Origin: CAYQTL01 sp964420405
GTDB taxonomy: Bacteria; Acidobacteriota; Thermoanaerobaculia; Thermoanaerobaculales; Sulfomarinibacteraceae
Direction of reading: 5' to 3'
DNA length: 36,841 nt
Assembly (NCBI GenBank): GCA_964420405.1
Contig: CAYQTL010000043.1
Span: forward strand, 1-36,841
Shown piece by piece: positions 9,239 to 21,829 of the stretch. The notes beneath the pieces are model-generated. The model had not been told where the DNA came from. It ran no database searches and saw nothing but the letters and a program-made list of their open reading frames with translations. Numbering within the stretch: the first letter of the stretch is position 1; the number at the start of each line of letters is the position of its first letter. A program made the position numbers and the translations under genes.

Positions 9239-11179
9239 TCACCGGCCGACCTGGACCAGGTAGAACGCGGGCGCCCGGCGCGGGTCCGGAAGGTCGACGC
9301 GCAGCGTCCAGTCGGTTCCTCCGGGCAGGCTTCGGTCGAAGGTCTCCGAACCCAGCACGCCGCGCTCGGCGTCGTGCAGGCGGACCGCGAGGCTGCGGCC
9401 GCCAGCCGGCACCAGCATCACCCGCTTGACGGTGCCGCTGCCGCGCCGGCGGATGCCCAGAAAACCGCGGCTGGTGAAGTCGAACGACACCTCCTCGACC
9501 GGGCGGCCGTCCACCGAGACCCCGATCGAGCCGGCGTTGAGCGGCGAGTTGAAGACCACCGTCAGCCGGGCGCTCGCCGGCGTCGGGCTGCGCGCGGGGG
9601 CGGTCGGCAGCCCGGCTTCGGCGGATCGCGGCGCCGGCGTCGGCCGCACCCGCCCCGCCACCTGTCGCGCCCGCCGCTGGCCGTCGCGCTCGAGCGCGAG
9701 CTCGAGGAAGCTCGCGGCGATCTCGTTGCCCGGGTCGAGCTCGAGGGCCGCGCGGAAGCGCGTCGCCGCGTCGCCGAAGCGGTCCCGCCGGAACAGCTCC
9801 CGGCCGTCGCGGATGGCGTCCTCGACCCGGCTCCGGTTCTCCTCGGACATCCGCTCGTGCTCGAGCTCGCGGCGGATCTCGGCCAGCAGCCGCCGGGCGG
9901 CGGGCGACGAAGGCACCTGGTCGAGTGCCGCCAGGCCGGCCCGCTCGGCATCGGCGTAGCGTCCCGCCGCGGCCGCCTGCCGGGCCTCGCGGAGCGCCTC
10001 CCCGGCGGCGGCGACCGCCGCCAGGGTGGAGTGCGACGGAGCCTCGGAGGGACCCCGCTCGAGCCGCAGGGCGATCGAGCCTGCCGAGACGAGCACGGCG
10101 AGCGAGGCCGCAGCGACGATCGAGCTCGCCCAGGCAGGGTGCACTCTCCAGAACAGTGGCGCCGGCAGCAGCGACCGGACGCGCTCCCCGAGGCCGCGGA
10201 CGCCGCCGGGCCGGCGGGCGGCCGCGTGGCGCGGCCCGCCGCCGACCGGTTCGGGCGCCGCCGCCGCCGGCGGCGCCGACGCGGTCCGGATCCGGGTCTC
10301 CAGATCCGGCTGGAACACCCCGGTCCGCTCCGAGTCCCCGGCCTCGCGGTGGATCAGCGACCTGGCCAGGGCGGCGAGCACCTCGGCCAGCTCGCCGCCG
10401 GTCCGGAACCGCGCCGCCGGGTCCTTGTGGAGGCACTTCAGGAGGATCGGGTTGAACGCCGGCGGCAGCTCCGGCGCGATCGTCGACGGGATCGGGCAGG
10501 GCTGCTCGACGATCCGGCGGGTCACCTCGTGCATGGTGTCGCCGACGAATGGTCGCCGACCCGTGAGCATCGTGAACAGCACCACCCCGAGGGAGAAGAG
10601 GTCCGAGCGCCCGTCCACAGGGCCGGCGGTGACCTGCTCCGGCGACATGAAGTTGGGTGTGCCGATGAACTGGCCCTCGACCGTCAGGTTGGACGACTCC
10701 AGACGGGCGACCCCGAAGTCGGTGATCTTCGGGCTGCCGTCGCGGGTGAGGATGATGTTGGCCGGCTTGATGTCGCGGTGGACCACCCCCATGGCGTGGG
10801 CGTAGTCGAGGGCGGTGGCGACGTCGGCTGCGATCCGCGCGGCCTCCGAGTGCCGGAACCGCTGACCCGAGGCGAGGATCTGCTTGAGGTCGCGCCCCTC
10901 GACGTGCTCCATCGCGATCCACAGCAGGCCCGAGGCGGCGTCCTCGCCGACGTCGTGGACGGTGACGATGCCCGGGTGGTTGAGCCGTCCGGCGGCTCGG
11001 GCCTCGCGCAGGAACCGCTGCCGGAACTCGTCGGCGAGGTCGGTGTCGAGATCCAGCCGGAGTGTCTTCAGCGCGACCCGGCGGTCGATGACGGGGTCAC
11101 GGGCCAGGTAGACGACCCCGCTCGCGCCGCGTCCGAGGACCTCGACGATCTCGTAGCGTCCGATCGTGTCGGGTGCCAC
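9239..11179 (-). CDS. Membrane Ser/Thr protein kinase with extracytoplasmic TPR-like and beta domain
   Basis: The protein has 646 residues from GTG at 11179. A kinase domain covers about residues 9-270: glycine loop GRGASG at 16-21, catalytic Lys38 in VALK, HRD at 134-136, DFG at 154-156, and GTPNFMSPEQ in the activation segment. A juxtamembrane Pro/Ala linker leads to a single membrane segment near 345-370 (SIVAAASLAVLVSAGSIAL). Outside the membrane are two TPR-like helical repeats (AAAAGRYADAERAGLAALD; FRRDRFGDAATRFRAALEL). A C-terminal beta-rich domain follows (about 540-640, TVVFNSPLNAGSIGVSVDG) that I do not recognise. PASTA repeats of cell-wall-sensing kinases are absent. The start was chosen for the canonical IGRYEI lead-in; an upstream extension would read through the divergent moxR region. 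Confidence 0.88.
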   Translation of the reverse strand: MAPDTIGRYEIVEVLGRGASGVVYLARDPVIDRRVALKTLRLDLDTDLADEFRQRFLREARAAGRLNHPGIVTVHDVGEDAASGLLWIAMEHVEGRDLKQILASGQRFRHSEAARIAADVATALDYAHAMGVVHRDIKPANIILTRDGSPKITDFGVARLESSNLTVEGQFIGTPNFMSPEQVTAGPVDGRSDLFSLGVVLFTMLTGRRPFVGDTMHEVTRRIVEQPCPIPSTIAPELPPAFNPILLKCLHKDPAARFRTGGELAEVLAALARSLIHREAGDSERTGVFQPDLETRIRTASAPPAAAAPEPVGGGPRHAAARRPGGVRGLGERVRSLLPAPLFWRVHPAWASSIVAAASLAVLVSAGSIALRLERGPSEAPSHSTLAAVAAAGEALREARQAAAAGRYADAERAGLAALDQVPSSPAARRLLAEIRRELEHERMSEENRSRVEDAIRDGRELFRRDRFGDAATRFRAALELDPGNEIAASFLELALERDGQRRARQVAGRVRPTPAPRSAEAGLPTAPARSPTPASARLTVVFNSPLNAGSIGVSVDGRPVEEVSFDFTSRGFLGIRRRGSGTVKRVMLVPAGGRSLAVRLHDAERGVLGSETFDRSLPGGTDWTLRVDLPDPRRAPAFYLVQVGR

Positions 11180-11185
11180 CCGGGC

Positions 11186-11191
11186 ATTGTA
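11186..11191 (-). promoter_or_regulatory. -10-like TACAAT of the kinase gene, leaderless arrangement
   Basis: On the minus strand TACAAT is followed by six bases (GCCCGG) and then the GTG start at 11179. No Shine-Dalgarno precedes this start. Transcription initiating about 7 bases after the -10 would begin at the start codon itself. The hexamer 17 bases upstream (GCGACC) is a poor -35. Confidence 0.5.
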
Positions 11192-11329
11192 GTGGAGCGG
11201 GGACCGGCGGTCGCCGTCGTGTGGGCCTCTCTCGCGTCCGCGTCCGTGCCCTCGTCCGTGCCGATCTGGCGCCGGTCGGTCGATTCGGCGGCCCCGCGCG
11301 CGCCGGCGGCCTGCGAAGTGGCCCTCCTC

Positions 11330-11346
11330 CAGGCACGGGTCTTGCC
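11330..11346 (+). promoter_or_regulatory. Sigma-54-type -24/-12 promoter of the moxR-bat operon
   Basis: CAGGCACGGGTCTTGCC matches the sigma-54 consensus (TGGCACG, four bases, TTGC) at 10 of 11 defined positions. GG at 11332-11333 and GC at 11344-11345 are separated by exactly 10 bases. Transcription would start near 11357, giving a leader of about 28 bases before moxR. Sigma-54 promoters require an enhancer-binding ATPase; no activator gene is in the window. Confidence 0.6.
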
Positions 11347-11384
11347 TACAGACCGCCGGGGCCGGCTGGCCGGCTGGGGGAGCC

Positions 11385-12364
<980 letters not shown>

Positions 12365-12368
<4 letters not shown>

Positions 12369-13252
12369 GCGGGCTGCTGTCCGGCTTCCTCGGCCGCCCG
12401 CGGCCGTCGGAACCGGCGGCGGACGCCGGCGCCGCCGTCCGCTCGCAGGTGCGGAGGCTCGAGATCCGCGCCCGCCAGGCGATGGAGGCCGGCCTCAGCG
12501 GGCAGTACCAGAGTGCTTTCCGGGGCCGCGGCCTCGAGTTCGAGGAGGTCCGCGAGTACCGCGCCGGCGACGACGTCCGCACCGTCGACTGGAACGTCAC
12601 CGCCCGCACCGGCGAGCTGCACGTCAAGCGGTACCGCGAGGAGCGCGACCTGACGGTGCTGCTGCTCGTCGACCTGTCGGCCTCGACCAGGGTCGGCTCG
12701 GGTGTGCTGACGGTCCACGACCTGATCGCGGAGGTCGCGAGCCTGTTCGCCCTCGCCGCGGCCCGGCGCGACCGCGTCGGGGCGGTGCTCTTCGACGACG
12801 GGGTGCGGCGGGTGATCCCGCCGCGGCTCGGGTGGCGCCACGGCCTGCGGGTGGTGCGCGAGGTGCTCGCCGCGGCGCCGGCCGGAGCGGGTACCGCCCT
12901 GGCGGAGTCCGTCCGCGCCGCCGGCCGGATCCTGCACCGCCGGGGGGTGGTGGTGGCGGTCGTGGATCGCGCCTGCGCCCTGCCCCGGCGCGAGATCACG
13001 GCGCTCGCCGGCCGCCACGAGGTGGTGGTCGTGCGGGCGTCGGACCCGCTGCTCGAGCGGGGGTCTCCGGTCGGGCCGCTGCCGGTCGTGGACGCCGAGG
13101 ACGGCCGACGCAGCGGCGTCGACCGCCTTCCTGCGCCGCTGCCGGACGCGGTTCCGGCCGGCGTCGACCTGGTGGACCTGCGCACCGACGTCGACTATCT
13201 GCCGGCGGTGCGGGCGATGCTCGAGCGACGGGAGCGCCGCCGTGTCCACTGA
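12365..13252 (+). CDS. DUF58 protein with VWA-like domain
   Basis: The protein has 295 residues from the GTG at 12365, which overlaps the moxR stop in a GTGA. The DUF58 signature YRAGDDVRTVDWNVTART lies at residues 65-82, followed by GELHVKRYREERD. A VWA-like region starts with LLLVDLSAS, keeping the metal-site pattern DxSxS at 103-107. No membrane segment is visible. DUF58 proteins accompany MoxR ATPases almost invariably and are thought to be adaptor or partner proteins, though the biochemical role is not established. The gene overlaps the next start by 11 bases, so translation is coupled. Confidence 0.92.
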
Positions 13253-14210
13253 CGTCACCGGAAGGCGGACGCGCCGGCGCCGCGTGGCGGCCGTTGCGGC
13301 GCTGCTGGCGGCGGCGGTCGCCGCTCCCGTCGAGGCCGCGACCCCCCGCCTCGAGGTGGCGGTCGCCGACGCCGCCCTCAGCGTCGGCGACCGGCTGCCG
13401 GTGCGGGTCGTGGCGCGCGGCGACGACGACCTGGTGTGGGGAGCGCTGACGGTCGCGACCGCGGCGGACGGCGACTGGGCCGTGGTCGACGGACCCCGCG
13501 AGGTCGGGGGCGCCCGGCCACCGGCATGGGAGGTGACCCTGGCGCCGCTGGCGGTCGGGCGGCTCGAGCTGCCGCCGCTGCGCGCCGTCGTCCGTCACGG
13601 GGCCGACGGCGAGCCGGTCGACGTCGCGGCCGAGCCGGTCCCCACGGTGGAGGTGGTCTCGGTGCTGCCGCCGGCGGCGGCGGAGGCCGAGCCGGCGCCG
13701 ATGGCCGAGCCGGTCGGCGTCCGTGGGTTCCCCTGGGAGTGGCTGGCGCCGGCGGCGGTGGTCCTCGTGCCGCTCGCGATCGGCCTGTGGTGGCTCGTGC
13801 GACGGTCGCGTCCCGCCGCCGCCGGCGACGACGTCCGCACGGCGCTGCCGCCCCTTCCCGAGCTCGAGCGGCTCGTGGCGGAGCTCGACGGGCGGATCGG
13901 ACGCGACCCGGCCGCGGCGGTGTGCGACCGTCTCGCCCGCGGTCTGCGGCGCTACCTCGAGCGACGGACAGGCGAGCCCGCCGCAGAGATGACGTCGTTC
14001 GAGCTGCGGCTGCTCGGACGGCGCCTGGGGTGGCCGGACCCGGTCCGGCGCGCCGTGCAGCGGGTGACGGCGCTCGCCGACGGCGTGCGGTTCGGCCGCC
14101 TGCCGGCGCCGGACGACGAGCTGCGGTCAGGCCTCGCGGCCGCGGTCGAGGCCGCCCGGGGGCTCGAGCGGCACCTGGCGCCTCCGGCGGCGGCGGAGGC
14201 GGCACGATGA
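13242..14210 (+). CDS. DUF4381-like membrane protein of the Bat operon
   Basis: The 322-residue protein has an N-terminal signal peptide (VAAVAALLAAAVAAPVEAA, to about residue 32), a periplasmic beta domain of about 125 residues, and one transmembrane helix near 162-188 (WLAPAAVVLVPLAIGLWWLV). A cytoplasmic helical tail contains RLARGLRRYLERRTG and LGWPDP, typical of the DUF4381-type component found between DUF58 and BatA genes. The periplasmic part (LEVAVADAALSVGDRLPVRV) resembles the domain at the start of BatD. It starts at GTG 13242 inside the DUF58 gene and ends in ATGA shared with batA. The role is probably in the membrane-bound Bat complex; the family assignment is from architecture and context. 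Confidence 0.75.
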   Translation: MSTDVTGRRTRRRRVAAVAALLAAAVAAPVEAATPRLEVAVADAALSVGDRLPVRVVARGDDDLVWGALTVATAADGDWAVVDGPREVGGARPPAWEVTLAPLAVGRLELPPLRAVVRHGADGEPVDVAAEPVPTVEVVSVLPPAAAEAEPAPMAEPVGVRGFPWEWLAPAAVVLVPLAIGLWWLVRRSRPAAAGDDVRTALPPLPELERLVAELDGRIGRDPAAAVCDRLARGLRRYLERRTGEPAAEMTSFELRLLGRRLGWPDPVRRAVQRVTALADGVRFGRLPAPDDELRSGLAAAVEAARGLERHLAPPAAAEAAR

Positions 14211-15210
14211 TGCAGCTCGCCGCGCCCGGGTGGCTCGCGCTGACCGTCGTCGCGGCGGCCGCGGCGGCAGTGTGGATCCTGCGCCGTCGCTGGCAGCGGT
14301 TCCCGTTTCCGACGGTGGCCCGCCGCGGTGGCGTCGCGGCCGCGCCACGACGGTGGCCGTCGGCGACCTCGGTCGCCGGCGTGACGGCGGCGCTCGCGCT
14401 GATCCCCCTCGCGGTGGCGCTGGCGCGCCCCCAGGAGGTGCTCTCGCGCGAGATCGAGCGGGCGCGCGGGGTGGACATCGTGGTCGCGCTCGACGTGTCC
14501 GGCTCGATGGCGGCCCTCGACTTCCAGCCCACCGACCGGCTCGGCGTGGCCAAGGAGGTGATCGCGAGCTTCCTCGAGCGCCGCCAGCACGACCGGTTCG
14601 GCCTTGTGGCCTTCGGCGGCGCCGCCGTGACCCTCTGCCCCCTGACCCTCGACCACGGCGTCGCCCGTCAGCTGATGGATCGGGTGGAGATCGGGATGCT
14701 GCCCGACGGTACCGCCATCGGCCTCGGCGTGGGCACTGCCGTCAACCGGCTGCGGGTCTCCGACGCCGAATCGAAGGTCGTGGTGCTGGTGACCGACGGC
14801 TCGAGCAACGCCGGCCAGCTCGACCCGGTCACCGCCGCCGAGCTCGCCGCGTCGCAGGAGGTCACGGTCCACACCGTGCTGGTGGGCGAGGGGGGCCCGG
14901 TGCCGATCCCGATCCCGCGCCGCGACCCGCGCACCGGCCGGGTGGTGCACCGGGTCGAGCACGTCGAGGTGGAGGTCAACCCCGAGCTGCTGGCCGAGAT
15001 CGCCCGGATCACCGGCGGCACCTCGTTTCGGGCGCGGGACGCCGCGGCACTCGAGACGGTGTTCGCCGAGATCGACCGGATGGAGCGCACCGAGTTCGAG
15101 TCCACCCGGCTGGTGCGGACCCGTGAGCGGTTCGAGCCGTGGGCGGCGGCCGCGCTGGCGCTGCTGGCGATGGCCGTGGCGCTCGAGACCGCCGCCGGGA
15201 GGACGCCGTG

Positions 15211-15214
<4 letters not shown>
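14207..15214 (+). CDS. batA: BatA-like VWA membrane protein
   Basis: The protein has 335 residues from ATG 14207, overlapping the previous stop in ATGA (a second in-frame ATG is at 14210). Two N-terminal transmembrane segments (about 9-25 and 54-73) precede a periplasmic or surface VWA domain with an intact metal-ion site, DVSGS at 96-100, in the BatA-typical context ALDVSGSMAALDF. Later conserved elements are LVTDGSSNAG and a third metal-site region. A C-terminal hydrophobic helix (WAAAALALLAMAVAL) anchors the far end. BatA proteins are part of a membrane complex linked to oxidative and envelope stress tolerance. The next gene starts within a GTGA overlap. Confidence 0.92.
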
Positions 15215-16961
<1,747 letters not shown>

Positions 16962-16965
<4 letters not shown>

Positions 16966-18629
16966 CGCCCCGTCGTCGACCGCTGGCCGTTGCGGCCGTT
17001 GCGGTCCTGCTCGCAACCGGCGCTGCGGCGGCGGCCAGCCTCGACGTCCGCCTCGACCCGCCCCGCATCGGCGTCGAGGACGCGACCCGGCTGGTGGTCC
17101 GCGTCCACGAGCCGGAGGGTCCGGTCGCGGTACCCGAGCTCGGCGAGCTGGAGAACCTCGAGGTCGTCAGCGGTCCCTCAACGGGCGAGGAAATCCAGCT
17201 GCTCAACGGCGTCGTCCGCCGCAGCGTCAGCTTCACGTGGGTGCTGCGGCCGGCCGAGGTCGGGACGGCCAGGGTCGGGACCGTCGAGGTCCGGGTGGGG
17301 GACGAGATCGTCACCTCCCGGCCGGTGGCGATGGAGGTGGTGGCCGGCAGCCTCGCCCCGCGGGCCCGACCGCGTCGCCGGAACCCGTTCGACCCGTTCG
17401 GCGACCTGATGGCGCGGGGGCCGGCGCCGGCGCCGCAGCTCGAGCTGCGACACCTCGTGTCGGCCGAGCGCGCGGCGCTGGGCGAGCCTGTCCCGGTGGC
17501 GGTGGCGCTCGACAGCACCGTCGGCGGGATCGACAGCTTCGACTGGCTCGACCCTCCCACCTACCCGGGATGGTGGACCCAGCGCGTCGCCCTCGACGAC
17601 CCGATCACCCCCGAGCGCGTCGAGGTCGACGGGGTGGTGTACAACCGGTTCGTGATCGCACGGTTCATCCTGGTCCCGCTGCGCTCCGGGGAGCTCGAGG
17701 TGCCGCCGGTGCGCGCCAGGATCGCGGTGCGGGGGCGGAGCCTGTTCGCGGTTCCGCAGGTGCTCGAGCGGGCCTCCCGGCCGGCCGTGATCCGGGTCGA
17801 CCCGAGACCCGAGCCCCCGGTCCCGTTCGCCGGTGCGGTCGGCCGGATGTCGTACTCGGCGGAGGTCGAGCCCGATCGGGTCGGGCTCGGCGAGTCGGCG
17901 GTGGTGTCGGTGCGCCTGGAGGGCAACGGCAACCTCCCGCTGGTCGAGGCGCCGCCGGCCTTCCCGTCGTGCGAGCCGTGCCAGACCTACCCGCCGGAGG
18001 AGGACAGCGACGTCACGGTGGCCGCCGACGGCATCCGCGGCTCCCGCACCTGGCGCGTCACCGTCGTGCCGCGGGCCGCCGGCGCCCTGCGCCTCGGGCC
18101 GGTCGAGGTGGCGGTGTTCGACCCGGCCACGCGGTCGTACCGGCGGCAGACCCTCGGCCCCCTCGAGCTGGTCGTGACTCCCCCGCCGGCGACGCCCACG
18201 CCCAGCCCGACCGCCGAGGAGCTCGCGCGGCCCCGCCCGCCGGGAACGCCGGCGTCCGGCGGCGCCGCCGGCGACGCCGAGCGGGGCCACCGTCCGGCGA
18301 GCCCATGGCGTGTCGCGCTCGCCGCCGCCGTCGCCGGCGCCGCCCTCGGCGGGCTGGCCGTGTGGATCGCGGTCCGGCGCCGGAGCCGGACGCTGCCGCC
18401 GCGACGGCGGGGCGAGTCGGCCGCCGAGCGCGCCCGCGAGCTCCAGCTGGTGCTCGAGCGGTGGTGGCTCGGGGTCCGTGACGGGCCCCGCGCGGAGGAG
18501 CTGCGGCCGGAGATGGAGGCCCTCCGGCGCGGGCTCGAGGGCGTGCGGTTCGCCCCCGGCCGCGCCGACCACACCGAGACCGTCGAGGACCTCGAGGCAC
18601 GGCTCCGGAGGCTGCTGCGACGGCGATGA
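16962..18629 (+). CDS. batD: BatD-like membrane protein
   Basis: The 555-residue protein starts at GTG 16962 in a GTGA overlap with the fused batBC gene. A signal peptide (AVAAVAVLLATGAAAAASL) is followed by beta-sandwich repeats with the BatD opening SLDVRLDPPRIGVEDATRLV and the VPELGELENLEVVSGPSTG segment. A Pro/Thr linker (TPTPSPTAEE) precedes one transmembrane helix near residues 446-473 (ALAAAVAGAALGGLAVWIAV). A short helical cytoplasmic end follows. BatD is the large periplasmic-facing member of the Bat complex, presumed to bind the VWA proteins. It is the last gene of the coupled run; 146 bases separate it from the GGDEF gene. Confidence 0.88.
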
Positions 18630-18763
18630 GGGGACGGTGCGGTCGGCGTGGAGGTCCTCCGACCCGCTCCGCGCCGGGTGGACGCCCCGCTCGCTTCGGG
18701 ATGACGGGGGCGGCGGTGACCGGCGTCGCAGACGGCGTGGCGGATGGCGCGGGCTCCCTGGGG

Positions 18764-18769
18764 TAGACT
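18764..18769 (+). promoter_or_regulatory. -10-like TAGACT of the GGDEF gene, leaderless arrangement
   Basis: TAGACT is followed by six bases (GAAGGG) and the GTG start at 18776. The purine-rich GAAGGG abuts the start codon, too close to serve as a Shine-Dalgarno. Initiation 7 bases after the -10 would place the 5' end at the start codon. Confidence 0.5.
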
Positions 18770-18775
18770 GAAGGG

Positions 18776-19894
18776 GTGCCCTCGCCCCGGGTCTACTCCC
18801 TTCCGGTGGACGAGCTCGAGCCGTTCCTCGAGCGCCGGCGGTACTCGGCCTTCTCGTTGTCGCAGCTGCGGATCGGCACGTTCCTCGGGGAGATCCTGAG
18901 CAAGGCCAACGACTTCGTGCCGTCCGAGGCGGGCTCGATCCTGATGGACCGGCCGCTCGAGCGGGGCGAGACGCCGTCCGACACCCGGCTGTACTTCGTC
19001 GCCACGTTCGGTCCGTCGGGCTCGCACCTGCTCGGCAACAGCCTGTCCGCCGACAGCGGGGTGGTGGGCTCGGTGTACCGCAGCGGACGACCCTACATCA
19101 TGAACGACCCGGCCTCCGACCCGAACTTCTACCCCAAGTTCGACCAGAGCCACTCGTTCAGGACCAGCTGCGCGATCGCGGTGCCGGTGCGGATCGAGCG
19201 GATGGTCTGCGGCGTGCTGGAGCTGATCAACCGCGCCGAGGGCGACGGCTACACCCAGAAGGACCTCGAGCTGCTGGAGATCTTCGCCCGCTACACGTCG
19301 GTGTCCATCGAGAACCTGCTCGACGCCCAGCGCGCCAACGAGATGGCGCGGCGCGACGACCTCACGGGGCTGTACAACGACCGCTTCTTCCACCACCGCC
19401 TGACAGAGGACCTGGTCCGATCGGACCTGGTCGCCTCGACCGTCGCCCTGCTCTTCCTCGACCTCGACAACTTCAAGGGCGTCAACGACACCCACGGACA
19501 CCTGGCGGGCTCGCAGGTGCTCAAGGAGCTCGGCTACCTGCTGCGGCAGACGGTGACCGAGAGCGGCGCCACCGTCGCCCGGTACGGGGGCGACGAGTTC
19601 GTGCTCATCCTTCCTGACCACGACGAGGACGAGGCCCGGGCGGTGGCGGAGCGGATCCAGGCGGCGCTGCGGGGTGCCCAGTTCCTGCGCGGGCACTTCT
19701 CCTGGGCCGAGGCGCCCGTGTTCTGGCGCGAGGCGCTGACGGCATCCATCGGAGTCGCCGTCTACCCGGTCCACCTGCCGCGCAAGGGCACCACGGACCT
19801 GAAGAAGAACCTGCTGCTGCGTGCCGCCGACCAGGCCATGTACGCCGCCAAGGCGGCCGGCAAGGACCGCATCGAGATCGCGCCGACGGAGTAG
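18776..19894 (+). CDS. GAF-GGDEF diguanylate cyclase
   Basis: The 372-residue soluble protein has an N-terminal GAF sensor domain (about residues 25-185, with CAIAVPVRIERMVCGVLELI) and a C-terminal GGDEF domain starting at DDLTGLYNDRFF. The active-site motif GGDEF is intact at residues 271-275 and follows LFLDLDNFKGVND, so it should convert two GTP to c-di-GMP. No RxxD product-inhibition site is seen five residues upstream (TESGATVARY there). A short insertion between the active site and LTASIGVAVYP (QFLRGHFSWAEAPVFW) is unusual. The GAF ligand is unknown. In a pilus-bearing cell c-di-GMP would bear on motility or adhesion, which is inference. Confidence 0.9.
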   Translation: MPSPRVYSLPVDELEPFLERRRYSAFSLSQLRIGTFLGEILSKANDFVPSEAGSILMDRPLERGETPSDTRLYFVATFGPSGSHLLGNSLSADSGVVGSVYRSGRPYIMNDPASDPNFYPKFDQSHSFRTSCAIAVPVRIERMVCGVLELINRAEGDGYTQKDLELLEIFARYTSVSIENLLDAQRANEMARRDDLTGLYNDRFFHHRLTEDLVRSDLVASTVALLFLDLDNFKGVNDTHGHLAGSQVLKELGYLLRQTVTESGATVARYGGDEFVLILPDHDEDEARAVAERIQAALRGAQFLRGHFSWAEAPVFWREALTASIGVAVYPVHLPRKGTTDLKKNLLLRAADQAMYAAKAAGKDRIEIAPTE

Positions 19895-19978
19895 CGGCGG
19901 CGCCCGGCCTCGTCCGCGTCCGGGAGAGCGGCAAGGGCGGGGCATCCGGACGGTGCTCGGGGACGGTCCGCATCCGTC

Positions 19979-20004
19979 GGGATCGGGAACGGGATCGGGG
20001 TCGG
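19979..20004 (+). repeat. GGGATC hexamer tract
   Basis: Units read GGGATC, GGGAAC, GGGATC, GGGGTC and then GG. Tracts of the same unit or its complement occur in two other intergenic regions of the window. Confidence 0.75.
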
Positions 20005-20173
20005 AACGACAGCGGACGACGGCGGTGCCCGCCGGGGACCGTCGCCTCCGATCCCGGCGGGCCGTCCGTTCGGGAGGTCGTTCGGAATCTGGACCGGAGG
20101 CCGGTACGCCCCCCGGAATCGTCGTCCCATGGTGCCAGAATGGCGCGGCGGGTTTCGGACCCCGCAGGGAAAG

Positions 20174-20190
20174 TTGGCAGGGACCTTGCT
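20174..20190 (+). promoter_or_regulatory. Sigma-54-type -24/-12 promoter of htrA
   Basis: TTGGCAGGGACCTTGCT matches the consensus YTGGCACGN4TTGCW with one mismatch (C to G in the -24 block). GG at 20176-20177 and GC at 20188-20189 are 10 bases apart. The predicted start near 20201 leaves a leader of about 42 bases that contains the GGAGG site. No good sigma-70 promoter was seen in the region. Confidence 0.6.
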
Positions 20191-20242
20191 GTTGTGCCTG
20201 CCGGCAGCGGCCGGGCCTCCGCCCGGTCGGCGGAGGTACTGT

Positions 20243-21739
<1,497 letters not shown>

Positions 21740-21744
21740 CAACC

Positions 21745-21766
21745 CGTCGGCCGGACGCGGCCGACG
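21745..21766. terminator. Hairpin just after htrA
   Basis: CGTCGGCCG (21745-21753) pairs with CGGCCGACG (21758-21766) around a GACG loop, 6 bases after the htrA stop. No T-tract follows on either strand, as is usual for hairpins in such GC-rich genomes. Confidence 0.55.
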
Positions 21767-21782
21767 ACCGGGAGACGAGGGT

Positions 21783-21813
21783 CCGGGGCCGCCGTCGCCG
21801 ACGGCGGCCCCGG
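21783..21813. terminator. 14-bp perfect hairpin between convergent htrA and DUF3467 genes
   Basis: A perfect 14-bp stem (CCGGGGCCGCCGTC with its complement) closes a three-base GCC loop. It lies 17 bases from the DUF3467 stop and 44 bases from the htrA stop, the expected place for a bidirectional terminator. There is no T-tract. Confidence 0.65.
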
Positions 21814-21829
21814 CCGCGTCCGGCCGCGC

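Larger units (their letters stand above)
19895..20242. other. Intergenic region between GGDEF gene and htrA
   Basis: No gene is seen in this 348-base stretch. It holds a GGGATC hexamer tract (19979-20004), a pair of CGTTCGG heptamers 12 bases apart (20067-20073 and 20079-20085), and a sigma-54-type promoter (20174-20190). A perfect GGAGG Shine-Dalgarno lies at 20232-20236, followed by the htrA start. The CGTTCGG pair sits about 120 bases before the predicted transcription start, a plausible distance for an activator site. Confidence 0.6.
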
